Shown piece by piece: positions 44,533 through 49,688 of a DNA stretch of 50,147 bases. Position 1 is the stretch's first letter, and every line of letters starts with the position of its first letter. The notes under the pieces are model-generated. The model saw nothing but the letters and a program-made list of their open reading frames with translations. It did not search any database and was not told the origin of the DNA. The stretch covers positions 1 to 50,147 of IMG/VR virus record IMGVR_UViG_3300017743_000018, one strand, 5' to 3'. This DNA is from a virus. A program made the translations under genes and the position numbers.

Positions 44533-44772
44533 CTAGTCCACAAAACTTTTTGAGACAATACAGTGTGTGTTCTTACTGTCTGATGTCAGAGTGTAAAAGC
44601 CTTTGTGATATTCGTAGGTATCTAAATCCTTTTCTGCTTTTTGAATTGTTATGTACTCTATCGCTGCACGTCTAGCCTTGCGACTACTCTGATGTAGACT
44701 AGTGTAGCGTTCTATAAATTCTTTTCTTTCATCATTCCAATCTAATCTTTTTAGTGACCATACATGTTTCAT
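44533..44772 (-). CDS. Small basic protein, 79 aa
   Basis: The ATG at 44772 (MKHVWSLKRLDW) is placed 8 bases after a GGAG site and just after the upstream stop. It is Lys/Arg-rich with YTSLHQSSRKARRAAIEYIT in the centre and ends near SKSFVD. No function is recognised. Confidence 0.62.
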   Translation of the reverse strand: MKHVWSLKRLDWNDERKEFIERYTSLHQSSRKARRAAIEYITIQKAEKDLDTYEYHKGFYTLTSDSKNTHCIVSKSFVD

Positions 44773-44774
44773 TT

Positions 44775-45023
44775 CTATCTCCAATCTGTACTGTATTCTG
44801 GATCTATTGGTGCAATACCTGACACATGTATGTCAGCTATATCAAAGATCTTTTTGTGGTGTTTAACTGCTTCATCTTTAGTCCAACAAATCTCCCAGTA
44901 GTCTTTCAAATAAACTGGGTTATCTGGATCGCCCCACTGTTGATCAGGTGTACCAGTCTTTTGTCTAACTGTGTAAAATACCACCCACAATTTACATTCA
45001 TCATCTATTAATCCATCAAACAT
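44775..45023 (-). CDS. Small hypothetical protein, 82 aa
   Basis: An alpha/beta-looking peptide with Trp-rich segments (KLWVVFYTVRQKTG, YLKDYWEICWTKDEAVKHHK). The GAGGAAG ribosome site is clear, and the start overlaps the upstream gene by 8 bases. The function is unknown. Confidence 0.65.
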   Translation of the reverse strand: MFDGLIDDECKLWVVFYTVRQKTGTPDQQWGDPDNPVYLKDYWEICWTKDEAVKHHKKIFDIADIHVSGIAPIDPEYSTDWR

Positions 45024-45216
45024 TTTCTTCCTCCCAATCTATCCAGTCATAGTAGTCTGATATTTGTTTGTAGTTCTGGGGTGATATTCCTATCTCTTTA
45101 TCCCAGTCTATAGTCTGTAAGTAATCCCTGACTTGTTCATACTTGTGGTCATCATCCACACCCACAGATACTTCATACTCTATGGTTCTATTTACCCTTA
45201 CTTTAATTAGTTTCAT
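45016..45216 (-). CDS. Small acidic protein, 66 aa
   Basis: The acidic sequence IKVRVNRTIEYEVSVGVDDD then DYYDWIDWEEENV resembles a beta hairpin plus acidic tail. It starts on a one-base overlap with the upstream stop (TAATG). The strong negative charge could suit a DNA mimic, but this is only a guess. Confidence 0.62.
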   Translation of the reverse strand: MKLIKVRVNRTIEYEVSVGVDDDHKYEQVRDYLQTIDWDKEIGISPQNYKQISDYYDWIDWEEENV

Positions 45217-45407
45217 TATACTACTTCCCTATATTCATATGTGTAATTAAATTCTGCATCTAATGAATGCCATGCTTGTTCATATTCATAATCCCAGTTA
45301 GTGCCACCATCCTCCATCTCACCCTCTGCTATTATCCAAGCCCAATGATTTAGGCTAGGCTCGTGGTCAAGTGGCAGTTCCTCTTGGAAGTATGCAGTAT
45401 ACTTCAT
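45216..45407 (-). CDS. Small very acidic protein, 63 aa
   Basis: Very acidic (LPLDHEPSLNHWAWIIAEGE, EDGGTNWDYEYEQAWHSLDA) with many Trp and Tyr, coupled on both sides. Acidic aromatic early proteins of phages sometimes imitate DNA to block host nucleases. That is a hypothesis only, with no motif to prove it. Confidence 0.62.
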   Translation of the reverse strand: MKYTAYFQEELPLDHEPSLNHWAWIIAEGEMEDGGTNWDYEYEQAWHSLDAEFNYTYEYREVV

Positions 45408-45733
45408 TTTATTAACTCCTTTTGTTTTTCTAATCCTCTGAGAAGCATTGCTTCTGTTTCTTTTTTATCGCCACGCCTTAGCGTTTCGTATGCCCAACGT
45501 ACCCAAGTGTAAGCCTCTGGGTCTATCAACTCTGGGTCAGGTGTAACCATCACTGGCTGTTGCTGTTGCTGTTGCTCAGGCTGTGTAGCACCTACCTTGT
45601 GGACGTTCAGAAATTCTACTAGTTGCTCCTTAGATACTGGCACTTCAACTTGCTCCCAGTCTCTTGGGAAGTAGCGTTGTGCATCTCTCTGAGTGCCAAC
45701 CCATTGCCCCTTACTTGATTTATACAGTCTCAT
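45404..45733 (-). CDS. Hypothetical protein with poly-Gln, 109 aa
   Basis: I start at the ATG at 45733 (MRLYKSSKGQWVGTQRDAQR). A Gln run (about residues 54-60, EQQQQQQPV) separates an N-terminal domain from a C-terminal helix pair (YTWVRWAYETLRRGDKKETE). The KSSKGQWVGTQRDA start looks like other small phage proteins. The function is unknown. Confidence 0.65.
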   Translation of the reverse strand: MRLYKSSKGQWVGTQRDAQRYFPRDWEQVEVPVSKEQLVEFLNVHKVGATQPEQQQQQQPVMVTPDPELIDPEAYTWVRWAYETLRRGDKKETEAMLLRGLEKQKELIK

Positions 45734-45896
45734 TATCAACCCTCATTCTAACATCTAGCCTCCAAGTAAATCCTGTTAGTGTCTCAGGTGTTGCTAGACC
45801 TAACTCAATTATGTGTTCAGATATTGCCTCAGCTACAGTGTCTATTGTGTGACACTCCAGATCCTCAGCCCCTATTATTACATCTTTAAACTGCAT
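45720..45896 (-). CDS. Small acidic protein, 58 aa
   Basis: The gap between two neighbours is filled by this frame. GGAGG lies 11-12 bases before the start, and the start overlaps the upstream stop by 11 bases. The sequence MQFKDVIIGAEDLECHTIDT with AISEHIIELGLATPETLTGF and a WRLDVRMRVD strand looks like a small alpha/beta fold. No family is known. Confidence 0.62.
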   Translation of the reverse strand: MQFKDVIIGAEDLECHTIDTVAEAISEHIIELGLATPETLTGFTWRLDVRMRVDNETV

Positions 45897-46080
45897 CACC
45901 TAAGCCCTCCTTAGCTAGTATGCGTAACACGTAGTGTAGTGGTTGATCACCTAGTGTAATTACTTTTTGTTTGCTTTCGCTGTATCGCTTGGCTTTTGCC
46001 ATAGCTTCTATGTCGCTAGGTATTTTGCGAGTAGCTAGGACATTTTCCATAGCTAGTATTTGGTTGAGTGTTACAGTCAT
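45886..46080 (-). CDS. Small hypothetical protein, 64 aa
   Basis: The first gene after the control element at 46107-46142. It is helical (LNQILAMENVLATRKIPSDI, AMAKAKRYSESKQKVI), basic, with no motif. A weak AAAGGAAAAATG-type ribosome site precedes it. Confidence 0.62.
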   Translation of the reverse strand: MTVTLNQILAMENVLATRKIPSDIEAMAKAKRYSESKQKVITLGDQPLHYVLRILAKEGLGDAV

Positions 46081-46106
46081 TTCATTTTTCCTTTTTCTTT
46101 TGTATG

Positions 46107-46142
46107 TACTTATTAAGTAAGCATTAATTTTTACAATTCAAG
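46107..46142 (-). promoter_or_regulatory. Early-gene control element with palindrome
   Basis: A 13-bp palindrome, TACTTA-T-TAAGTA (46107-46119), and a CTTGAAT box (minus strand, 46136-46142) lie upstream of the 64-aa gene. The minus-strand sequence from CTTGAA onward resembles the element at 47190-47219 over about 30 bases. A shared early promoter/operator is likely. Confidence 0.5.
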
Positions 46143-46153
46143 TAGTCCTATAA

Positions 46154-46363
46154 TTATTCTTTACCTCTCGCAATTAAATTTCCACACGAGAAAACAATTT
46201 CTTCTAGGGCTTCCCTTACTTCAATTGGTATTGCACCAGAGCCTTTCACCTCTATTGCTAACTCCTGTATGTGTTCAAGCTTACTAGTTAACTGCGTTAT
46301 TTCTGTTAACACTTCCAATGCTGCACCAGTAGCATGATTTATCCTGATTAGATTATTTTTCAT
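46154..46363 (-). CDS. Small helical protein, 69 aa
   Basis: Helical with a mild heptad pattern (ALEVLTEITQLTSKLEHIQE, PIEVREALEEIVFSCGNLIA). It is the last gene of a short coupled group and overlaps the upstream frame by 11 bases. There is no known family. Confidence 0.65.
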   Translation of the reverse strand: MKNNLIRINHATGAALEVLTEITQLTSKLEHIQELAIEVKGSGAIPIEVREALEEIVFSCGNLIARGKE

Positions 46364-46532
46364 CGTTCAATATCCTTTCAATAGTATTATTTATTTTACA
46401 TAGTTTAGTTAGGGCTTGCGTTTGTTCTAACTCATTACAAAAAACGCTTGTCGCTTTTGTAGTTAGACCATCCAGATATTCACTTAGCCTATACAGTTTT
46501 TCTTTTTGATATGTCATAGTATCAGTTATCAT
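46353..46532 (-). CDS. Small helical protein, 59 aa
   Basis: The ATG at 46532 has a strong GGAGGG 8-9 bases upstream and overlaps the stop of the previous gene; a second ATG at 46517 is weaker. The peptide (MTYQKEKLYRLSEYLDGLTT, NELEQTQALTKLCKINNTI) is helical with two Cys. It is short and unnamed, but the overlaps support it. Confidence 0.65.
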   Translation of the reverse strand: MITDTMTYQKEKLYRLSEYLDGLTTKATSVFCNELEQTQALTKLCKINNTIERILNDEK

Positions 46533-46761
46533 TTTGCATTCCCTCCAATAGCTCTAATGCCTGTTCATAGTTGTATATGTTACTCATTATTTCCCCCATT
46601 TCTGCACTCACATAACTTGGCCTTACGCCTTGTCTAAAGCTTTTCAATTCGTTCTTAAGTGTAGTTATCCTTACATTAATTGCTTCACTTAAACTCTCAT
46701 AGGTTTGTCCATTTGATAACCAAAATTTTAATAGCTCAGGTATTCTATCAGGTGTTATCAT
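46522..46761 (-). CDS. Small hypothetical protein, 79 aa
   Basis: MITPDRIPELLKFWLSNGQT then SLSEAINVRITTLKNELKSF suggests a helical protein, and MGEIMSNIYNYEQALELLEG ends it. The N-terminal helices could form a helix-turn-helix (TYESLSEAINVRITTLKNEL), a tentative link to regulation. A clear GAGGGAGAATGAAATG start region precedes it. Confidence 0.62.
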   Translation of the reverse strand: MITPDRIPELLKFWLSNGQTYESLSEAINVRITTLKNELKSFRQGVRPSYVSAEMGEIMSNIYNYEQALELLEGMQNDN

Positions 46762-46762
46762 T

Positions 46763-46900
46763 TCATTCTCCCTCTATGCTCTTGACGTATTCTACATAGT
46801 CTAACGCTTCCTTAAGCGTCCAAAACTCTTGAATGCATCCCTCGTCCCTTACGTGCCAAACTTTTAAACCATACTCATTTTTTACTTGTTTGATTTCCAT
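46763..46900 (-). CDS. Small protein, 45 aa
   Basis: The start at 46900 (MEIKQVKNEYGLKVWHVRDE) has GGGAG upstream. The longer frame to 46960 runs into the previous gene. The sequence with EFWTLKEALDYVEYVKSIE resembles a small beta-beta-alpha fold (strand, strand with W, helix), which is common in phage mini-proteins. No function is known. Confidence 0.65.
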   Translation of the reverse strand: MEIKQVKNEYGLKVWHVRDEGCIQEFWTLKEALDYVEYVKSIEGE

Positions 46901-46904
46901 TGTC

Positions 46905-47153
46905 TTATACTCCCATTTCTTTAATAGTGTGCAGTGTTGCCTTGTTGCGATACGTTCCAATTTCTACAGCAACATTTTTGTTTTCATAGTTTTCTATTGA
47001 ATAAGCATGTCCAGAATTTGTTGCAGTCTCAAAACCAAAACCAGTTCTTGCCTCATTTATTATAGCACATAAGAACTTAGGGTTTCCCATTGTGCTATTT
47101 TTAAGACGTTTAATAATTACAAGTTTACCAGTGTGTCTTGTGATGTTTTTCAT
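46905..47153 (-). CDS. Small basic protein, 82 aa
   Basis: The first gene after the 47190-47241 control element, with an AAAAGGGAT ribosome site. It is basic and beta-rich (GKLVIIKRLKNSTMGNPKFL, NVAVEIGTYRNKATLHTIKE), like small nucleic-acid-binding domains, but no family is known. Confidence 0.65.
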   Translation of the reverse strand: MKNITRHTGKLVIIKRLKNSTMGNPKFLCAIINEARTGFGFETATNSGHAYSIENYENKNVAVEIGTYRNKATLHTIKEMGV

Positions 47154-47189
47154 TTTATCTATCCCTTTTTTATTTGTTGCTGTTATTAA

Positions 47190-47241
47190 TTAGGTAAACA
47201 CTAATGTTTATATTTCAAGTGTTTACCTAACTATTTTTTAT
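47190..47241 (-). promoter_or_regulatory. Early promoter/operator with 13-bp inverted repeat
   Basis: Perfect arms TTAGGTAAACACT (47190-47202) and AGTGTTTACCTAA (47218-47230) flank a minus-strand CTTGAAAT box. An almost identical block (TATTTCAAG, then GTTTA-CCTAACT and a T-run ending TAT) recurs at 48191-48222, at the same distance from the next gene. It fits a host-type promoter covered by an operator. It could also work as a bidirectional terminator because of the T-run at 47233-47238. Confidence 0.6.
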
Positions 47242-47265
47242 TTATCTTATAACCTCCTGATTTAA

Positions 47266-47856
47266 TTATATATTATGTATACGTTTCCATGTGACCCATG
47301 TTATAGCTTGCATCTCAAAGGCTTTAAGCTTGCGACCATTTACTAGTGTTGCATTAGCTGCATTAACATAAGCTTGCTGTATTTCAGTATATAACTTTTT
47401 GCCTATGTTTGTCTTGTCTGTAGTTAATCCATGACGCTCATAGCGCCAAATGTTATAGGCGTGTCCATCTACAGTACACGTATCGTCACCCATAATATTC
47501 CTGTAAAATGATATAATCTTTTGACCATTAAGGATTGAAATAGTTTGTTCATGATCAGGCATTGCATCCAGAATTGACCACGCTTTTTCTTTCATTTTGT
47601 TATAGGTTGACACTTTGATACTCTCGATTGCATCGCCATTAAGATATGCTGCAATCAATTCGTCTGTATTCTGTACATTTCTTTCCCATTTATTGTTGGG
47701 AGATAAAGAAGCCATAACTCCCACAACTATATGCAATGGCATATCATGTTTTAGTGCTAACTTTTTAGATATGGCTTGCGCTTCTGCATACCATTTAATG
47801 CCATCTGCAATTTCATCAGGTGTAGCAAGAGAAAATACTTTTAATATGTTATCCAT
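47266..47856 (-). CDS. Conserved phage protein, DUF7178-like
   Basis: I set the start at 47856 (MDNILKVFSLATPDEIADGI, GGAG upstream), giving 196 residues. VVGVMASLSPNNKWERNVQN and the MGDDTCTVDGHAYNIWRYER stretch recur in phage proteins. Together with the helices between them they recall helix-hairpin-helix DNA glycosylases (the VD.H segment, N...W). This is a distant look only. A role in DNA repair or modification would be attractive but is unproven. Confidence 0.62.
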   Translation of the reverse strand: MDNILKVFSLATPDEIADGIKWYAEAQAISKKLALKHDMPLHIVVGVMASLSPNNKWERNVQNTDELIAAYLNGDAIESIKVSTYNKMKEKAWSILDAMPDHEQTISILNGQKIISFYRNIMGDDTCTVDGHAYNIWRYERHGLTTDKTNIGKKLYTEIQQAYVNAANATLVNGRKLKAFEMQAITWVTWKRIHNI

Positions 47857-47857
47857 T

Positions 47858-48130
47858 TTATAATACTCCACTGTAGTTTATTGGACCATTTACATCCACA
47901 TATACGTATGCTTTAGCGTTTATTTCTATTCCAGACCCTAGGAAATCATTATCAGGAATACAGGTGTAACTAGCTGTAGGTTGTAGATATGATTTTCTAT
48001 TGTAGTGAGCTTTATAGAAATTTTTAAGTGCGTCTGGTTTTCTTTTAAATTCGTCACCTTTTTTAAGATCTTTTAAAGCAACCTTTTTGAAAGCTTCGCC
48101 ATATTTATTTGTGATAATATCAGTAGCCAT
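47858..48130 (-). CDS. Small conserved phage protein, 90 aa
   Basis: The first gene of the leftward arm, preceded by an AAAGGA ribosome site. DLKKGDEFKRKPDALKNFYK, then HYNRKSYLQPTASYTCIPDN and a terminal AYVYVDVNGPINY, give a beta-barrel-like look. Related short proteins open early regions in other marine phages. It is possibly the first protein made in the cell. The function is unknown. Confidence 0.68.
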   Translation of the reverse strand: MATDIITNKYGEAFKKVALKDLKKGDEFKRKPDALKNFYKAHYNRKSYLQPTASYTCIPDNDFLGSGIEINAKAYVYVDVNGPINYSGVL

Positions 48131-48190
48131 AAGAGCAAGTCCTTTTCATTTAATTATTAATATGAGTAACAGTTAATTCTGTTATCCTGC

Positions 48191-48222
48191 TATTTCAAGA
48201 GTTTAACCTAACTTTTTTTTAT
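48191..48222 (-). promoter_or_regulatory. Early promoter element of the leftward arm
   Basis: A minus-strand CTTGAAAT box (48192-48199) sits in a block matching the one at 47211-47241 (TATTTCAAG, GTTTAACCTAACT, T-run, TAT). A TAACAG/CTGTTA inverted repeat lies just inside, toward the gene. It lies 61-92 bases before the first early gene. It is the likely main early leftward promoter. Confidence 0.55.
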
Positions 48223-48347
48223 ACTGTTAGTTAAATGATTGATATCATTACAATTCTTTTAATAATTATTTTTAGGTGATAAGCTTTTCAACCTGTTTAC
48301 TAGGTGGTGGTGTAGTTGCTTAAGTTATTTAAACCCTAAACGCTCAA

Positions 48348-48452
48348 TAGTTTAATGCTAAACGAATATACATCCAGAAATAGTTTAATGTTAAACTACT
48401 TTTATAAAATAATAGTTTAATACTGAACTATAATTGGTTTAATGTTAAACTA
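48348..48452. repeat. Four phased 18-bp palindromes (operator/iteron array)
   Basis: Copies of TAGTTTAATGTTAAACTA, each an inverted repeat of AGTTTAA/TTAAACT, start at 48348, 48381, 48413 and 48435. The second is perfect; the others differ at one to four bases. Spacings of 33, 32 and 22 bp are close to whole helical turns, so all sites face one side of the helix. The region has no gene. It fits a cooperative repressor operator or replication iterons. Confidence 0.82.
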
Positions 48453-48501
48453 AATGCATTAACATATTGTAATACTTGAATATATCGCCTAAGCGTTAGG
48501 T

Positions 48502-48527
48502 GGGAGGGGCATGGGCCAGGGTGGGGG
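48502..48527 (+). other. G-quadruplex-forming motif
   Basis: Five G-runs of 3, 4, 3, 3 and 5 G are separated by loops A, CAT, CCA and T, on the plus strand. This is a textbook intramolecular G-quadruplex in an otherwise AT-rich intergenic region. A small CCTAA/TTAGG hairpin precedes it (48488-48500). It may pause polymerase or mark an origin or packaging region. Confidence 0.8.
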
Positions 48528-48576
48528 TATGCGTTATATATGTATGCCCAATGACAGAGATGGTATTTTTAGGTCT

Positions 48577-48606
48577 GTTTACCACTTTGTTAAGCTAGTG
48601 GTAAAC
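48577..48606 (+). repeat. 10-bp inverted repeat overlapping a promoter
   Basis: GTTTACCACT (48577-48586) is perfectly complementary to AGTGGTAAAC (48597-48606) across ten bases. It lies directly before the -35 box at 48609 and shares GGTAAACACTTG with the early element at 47190-47241. It is probably an operator or terminator arm between the early and right-end units. Confidence 0.65.
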
Positions 48607-48608
48607 AC

Positions 48609-48636
48609 TTGCACAATAAATGCGCCTGGATATAAC
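48609..48636 (+). promoter_or_regulatory. Promoter of the hidden 43-aa gene
   Basis: TTGCAC (48609-48614) and TATAAC (48631-48636, extended TATAACTA) are 16 bp apart, the same spacing and box as the capsid promoter. The AGGAT ribosome site and the ATG follow at once, so the leader would be very short. Confidence 0.5.
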
Positions 48637-48642
48637 TAGGAT

Positions 48643-48774
48643 ATGCAGATTTATAAGATAGATAAGAAATATTACCTGTGTGATGCCAGGGGATACATCC
48701 TTTTGATGACTACATCCAGGAAAATTTGTGAGCATTACTACAATATAGGCAGGGTTATCATTAAAAAGGTGTGA
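48643..48774 (+). CDS. Small protein, 43 aa
   Basis: MQIYKIDKKYYLCDARGYIL then MTTSRKICEHYYNIGRVIIK is a compact Lys/Tyr-rich frame that looks like a folded strand-turn-helix peptide (xCxARGY). AGGAT lies five bases before the ATG. It is the only likely gene in the 888-bp control region. It is short, so a chance frame cannot be excluded. Confidence 0.5.
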   Translation: MQIYKIDKKYYLCDARGYILLMTTSRKICEHYYNIGRVIIKKV

Positions 48775-48812
48775 CATGTTGTCTTTAGCCCAGTATTTTT
48801 ATTGTTTTATAC

Positions 48813-48841
48813 TTGAAGCGTGTATAACTATACTATATACT
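48813..48841 (+). promoter_or_regulatory. Sigma70-like rightward promoter
   Basis: TTGAAG (48813-48818) and TATACT (48836-48841) are separated by exactly 17 bp. A TATAACTA box (48823-48830) lies within the spacer, so two start sites are possible. It would drive the right-end genes and perhaps the late arm. Confidence 0.55.
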
Positions 48842-48851
48842 ACTAATAGTA

Positions 48852-49000
48852 TACTTAAAGTATTACTCTTTTATTTAATATTCTTTAATTAAGATTACTT
48901 TAAGTATAACTAGTAGTAATCCATATCATTTTTGTAGTTCCTTTTTCGACAGAAAAAGAATAAGACCTGTTGACTTGAGGATTACTTTAAGTACAACTAC
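48852..49000 (+). repeat. Dispersed ATTACTTTAAGT repeats
   Basis: TACTTAAAGTATTACT (48852-48867) is followed by ATTACTTTAAGTATAACTA (48894-48912) and ATTACTTTAAGTACAACTA (48981-48999). The last two are near identical direct repeats, and the first is their inverted relative. The same arms flank the control region at 43765-43841. They probably bind one regulator, or host RNA polymerase through the TAYAACTA ends. Confidence 0.75.
48970..48997 (+). promoter_or_regulatory. Promoter directly before the right-end genes
   Basis: TTGACT (48970-48975) and TACAAC (48992-48997, extended TACAACTA) are 16 bp apart, again the capsid promoter layout. The -10 lies 21 bases before the ATG at 49019. No strong ribosome site is visible, so translation may start almost leaderless. 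Confidence 0.5.
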
Positions 49001-49018
49001 TCAACACAAGAAATAATT

Positions 49019-49273
49019 ATGAATAAAAGAATAAAGTACTTTGAGTCTGACTCAGTACTTGAAGAGTTCTACAACGCACTAGCTAACAACAACGAAAAGA
49101 AGTTACGAAGGGTACACATCCCTCGTTCTGATGTCTTCTATGTGCGTAGAGCATACTTTGAGAAGACAGGCCACTGGGTTTCCTTAGACAGAATGGAAAG
49201 AGCTATGTACCTTGAGGGTATGTTGAGAAGGTCTGACGTTTTAGATCCTAGCAGGAGGAGAGACTGGGAATGA
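49019..49273 (+). CDS. Conserved small phage protein, 84 aa
   Basis: The charged sequence SVLEEFYNALANNNEKKLRR is followed by RVHIPRSDVFYVRRAYFEKT and GHWVSLDRMERAMYLEGMLR. I recall this pattern as conserved among marine T7-like and cyanophages, near lysis or packaging genes. The function is not established; many Arg/Lys residues would suit nucleic-acid contact. The start has no good ribosome site. The stop overlaps the next start (ATGA). Confidence 0.78.
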   Translation: MNKRIKYFESDSVLEEFYNALANNNEKKLRRVHIPRSDVFYVRRAYFEKTGHWVSLDRMERAMYLEGMLRRSDVLDPSRRRDWE

Positions 49274-49368
49274 AAAACTACTGGAACATGATAAAAGAAA
49301 ACAAGAAGGCTTTGATTGCAGGATTAGTCCTAGGATTAATTGTATCTGAAGCAGTTAAATGGTTATAG
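49270..49368 (+). CDS. Small membrane protein, 32 aa
   Basis: MKNYWNMIKENKKALIAGLV continues into a Gly/Leu/Ile-rich helix and ends VKWL. One membrane helix follows a basic N-terminus. The start is coupled by ATGA. Its place two genes before the endolysin suggests a lysis accessory (holin or spanin-like), though nothing proves it. Confidence 0.65.
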   Translation: MKNYWNMIKENKKALIAGLVLGLIVSEAVKWL

Positions 49369-49688
49369 ACTTTGACGTAGATGGTGATGGAAAGATCACA
49401 ACAGAAGAAGTAGCTATGAAGGAACGTATGCTTGAAGTAGAGCTACGTGAAGAAAAGGCTGAGTCACAAAAGAAGATGGCTTGGATAGCTATGATAATGA
49501 TGATTGGTTTCACAATCGTTTTATTTACACCACTAATGTCAGATACAAGAGTAGCAGCCCTAGCAGACTTGCTTGGGTTATTTTACATTGCTCAAACAGG
49601 TATCGTAGCAGCTTACATGGGAGCTACAGCTTATATGGCAGGTAAGCCAATGGGCAACAAGATAGCAATGAAGAAGGATATGAGATGA
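49359..49688 (+). CDS. EF-hand membrane protein, possible holin
   Basis: The 109 residues open with a canonical EF-hand loop, DFDVDGDGKITTEE (about residues 4-17, with Asp, Asp, Asp, Lys, Thr and Glu at the calcium positions). A charged helix (MLEVELREEKAESQKK) follows, then two hydrophobic segments, WIAMIMMIGFTIVLFTPL and LLGLFYIAQTGIVAAYMG. It overlaps the preceding gene by 10 bases and the endolysin by 4. The place directly before an endolysin and the two helices fit a holin; the calcium loop would be an unusual addition. Confidence 0.75.
   Translation: MVIDFDVDGDGKITTEEVAMKERMLEVELREEKAESQKKMAWIAMIMMIGFTIVLFTPLMSDTRVAALADLLGLFYIAQTGIVAAYMGATAYMAGKPMGNKIAMKKDMR

Noticed and set aside
48595-48777. 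Minus-strand frame of 60 codons in the control region
   Set aside because: It has no clear ribosome site and lies opposite the better-supported plus-strand 43-aa frame.
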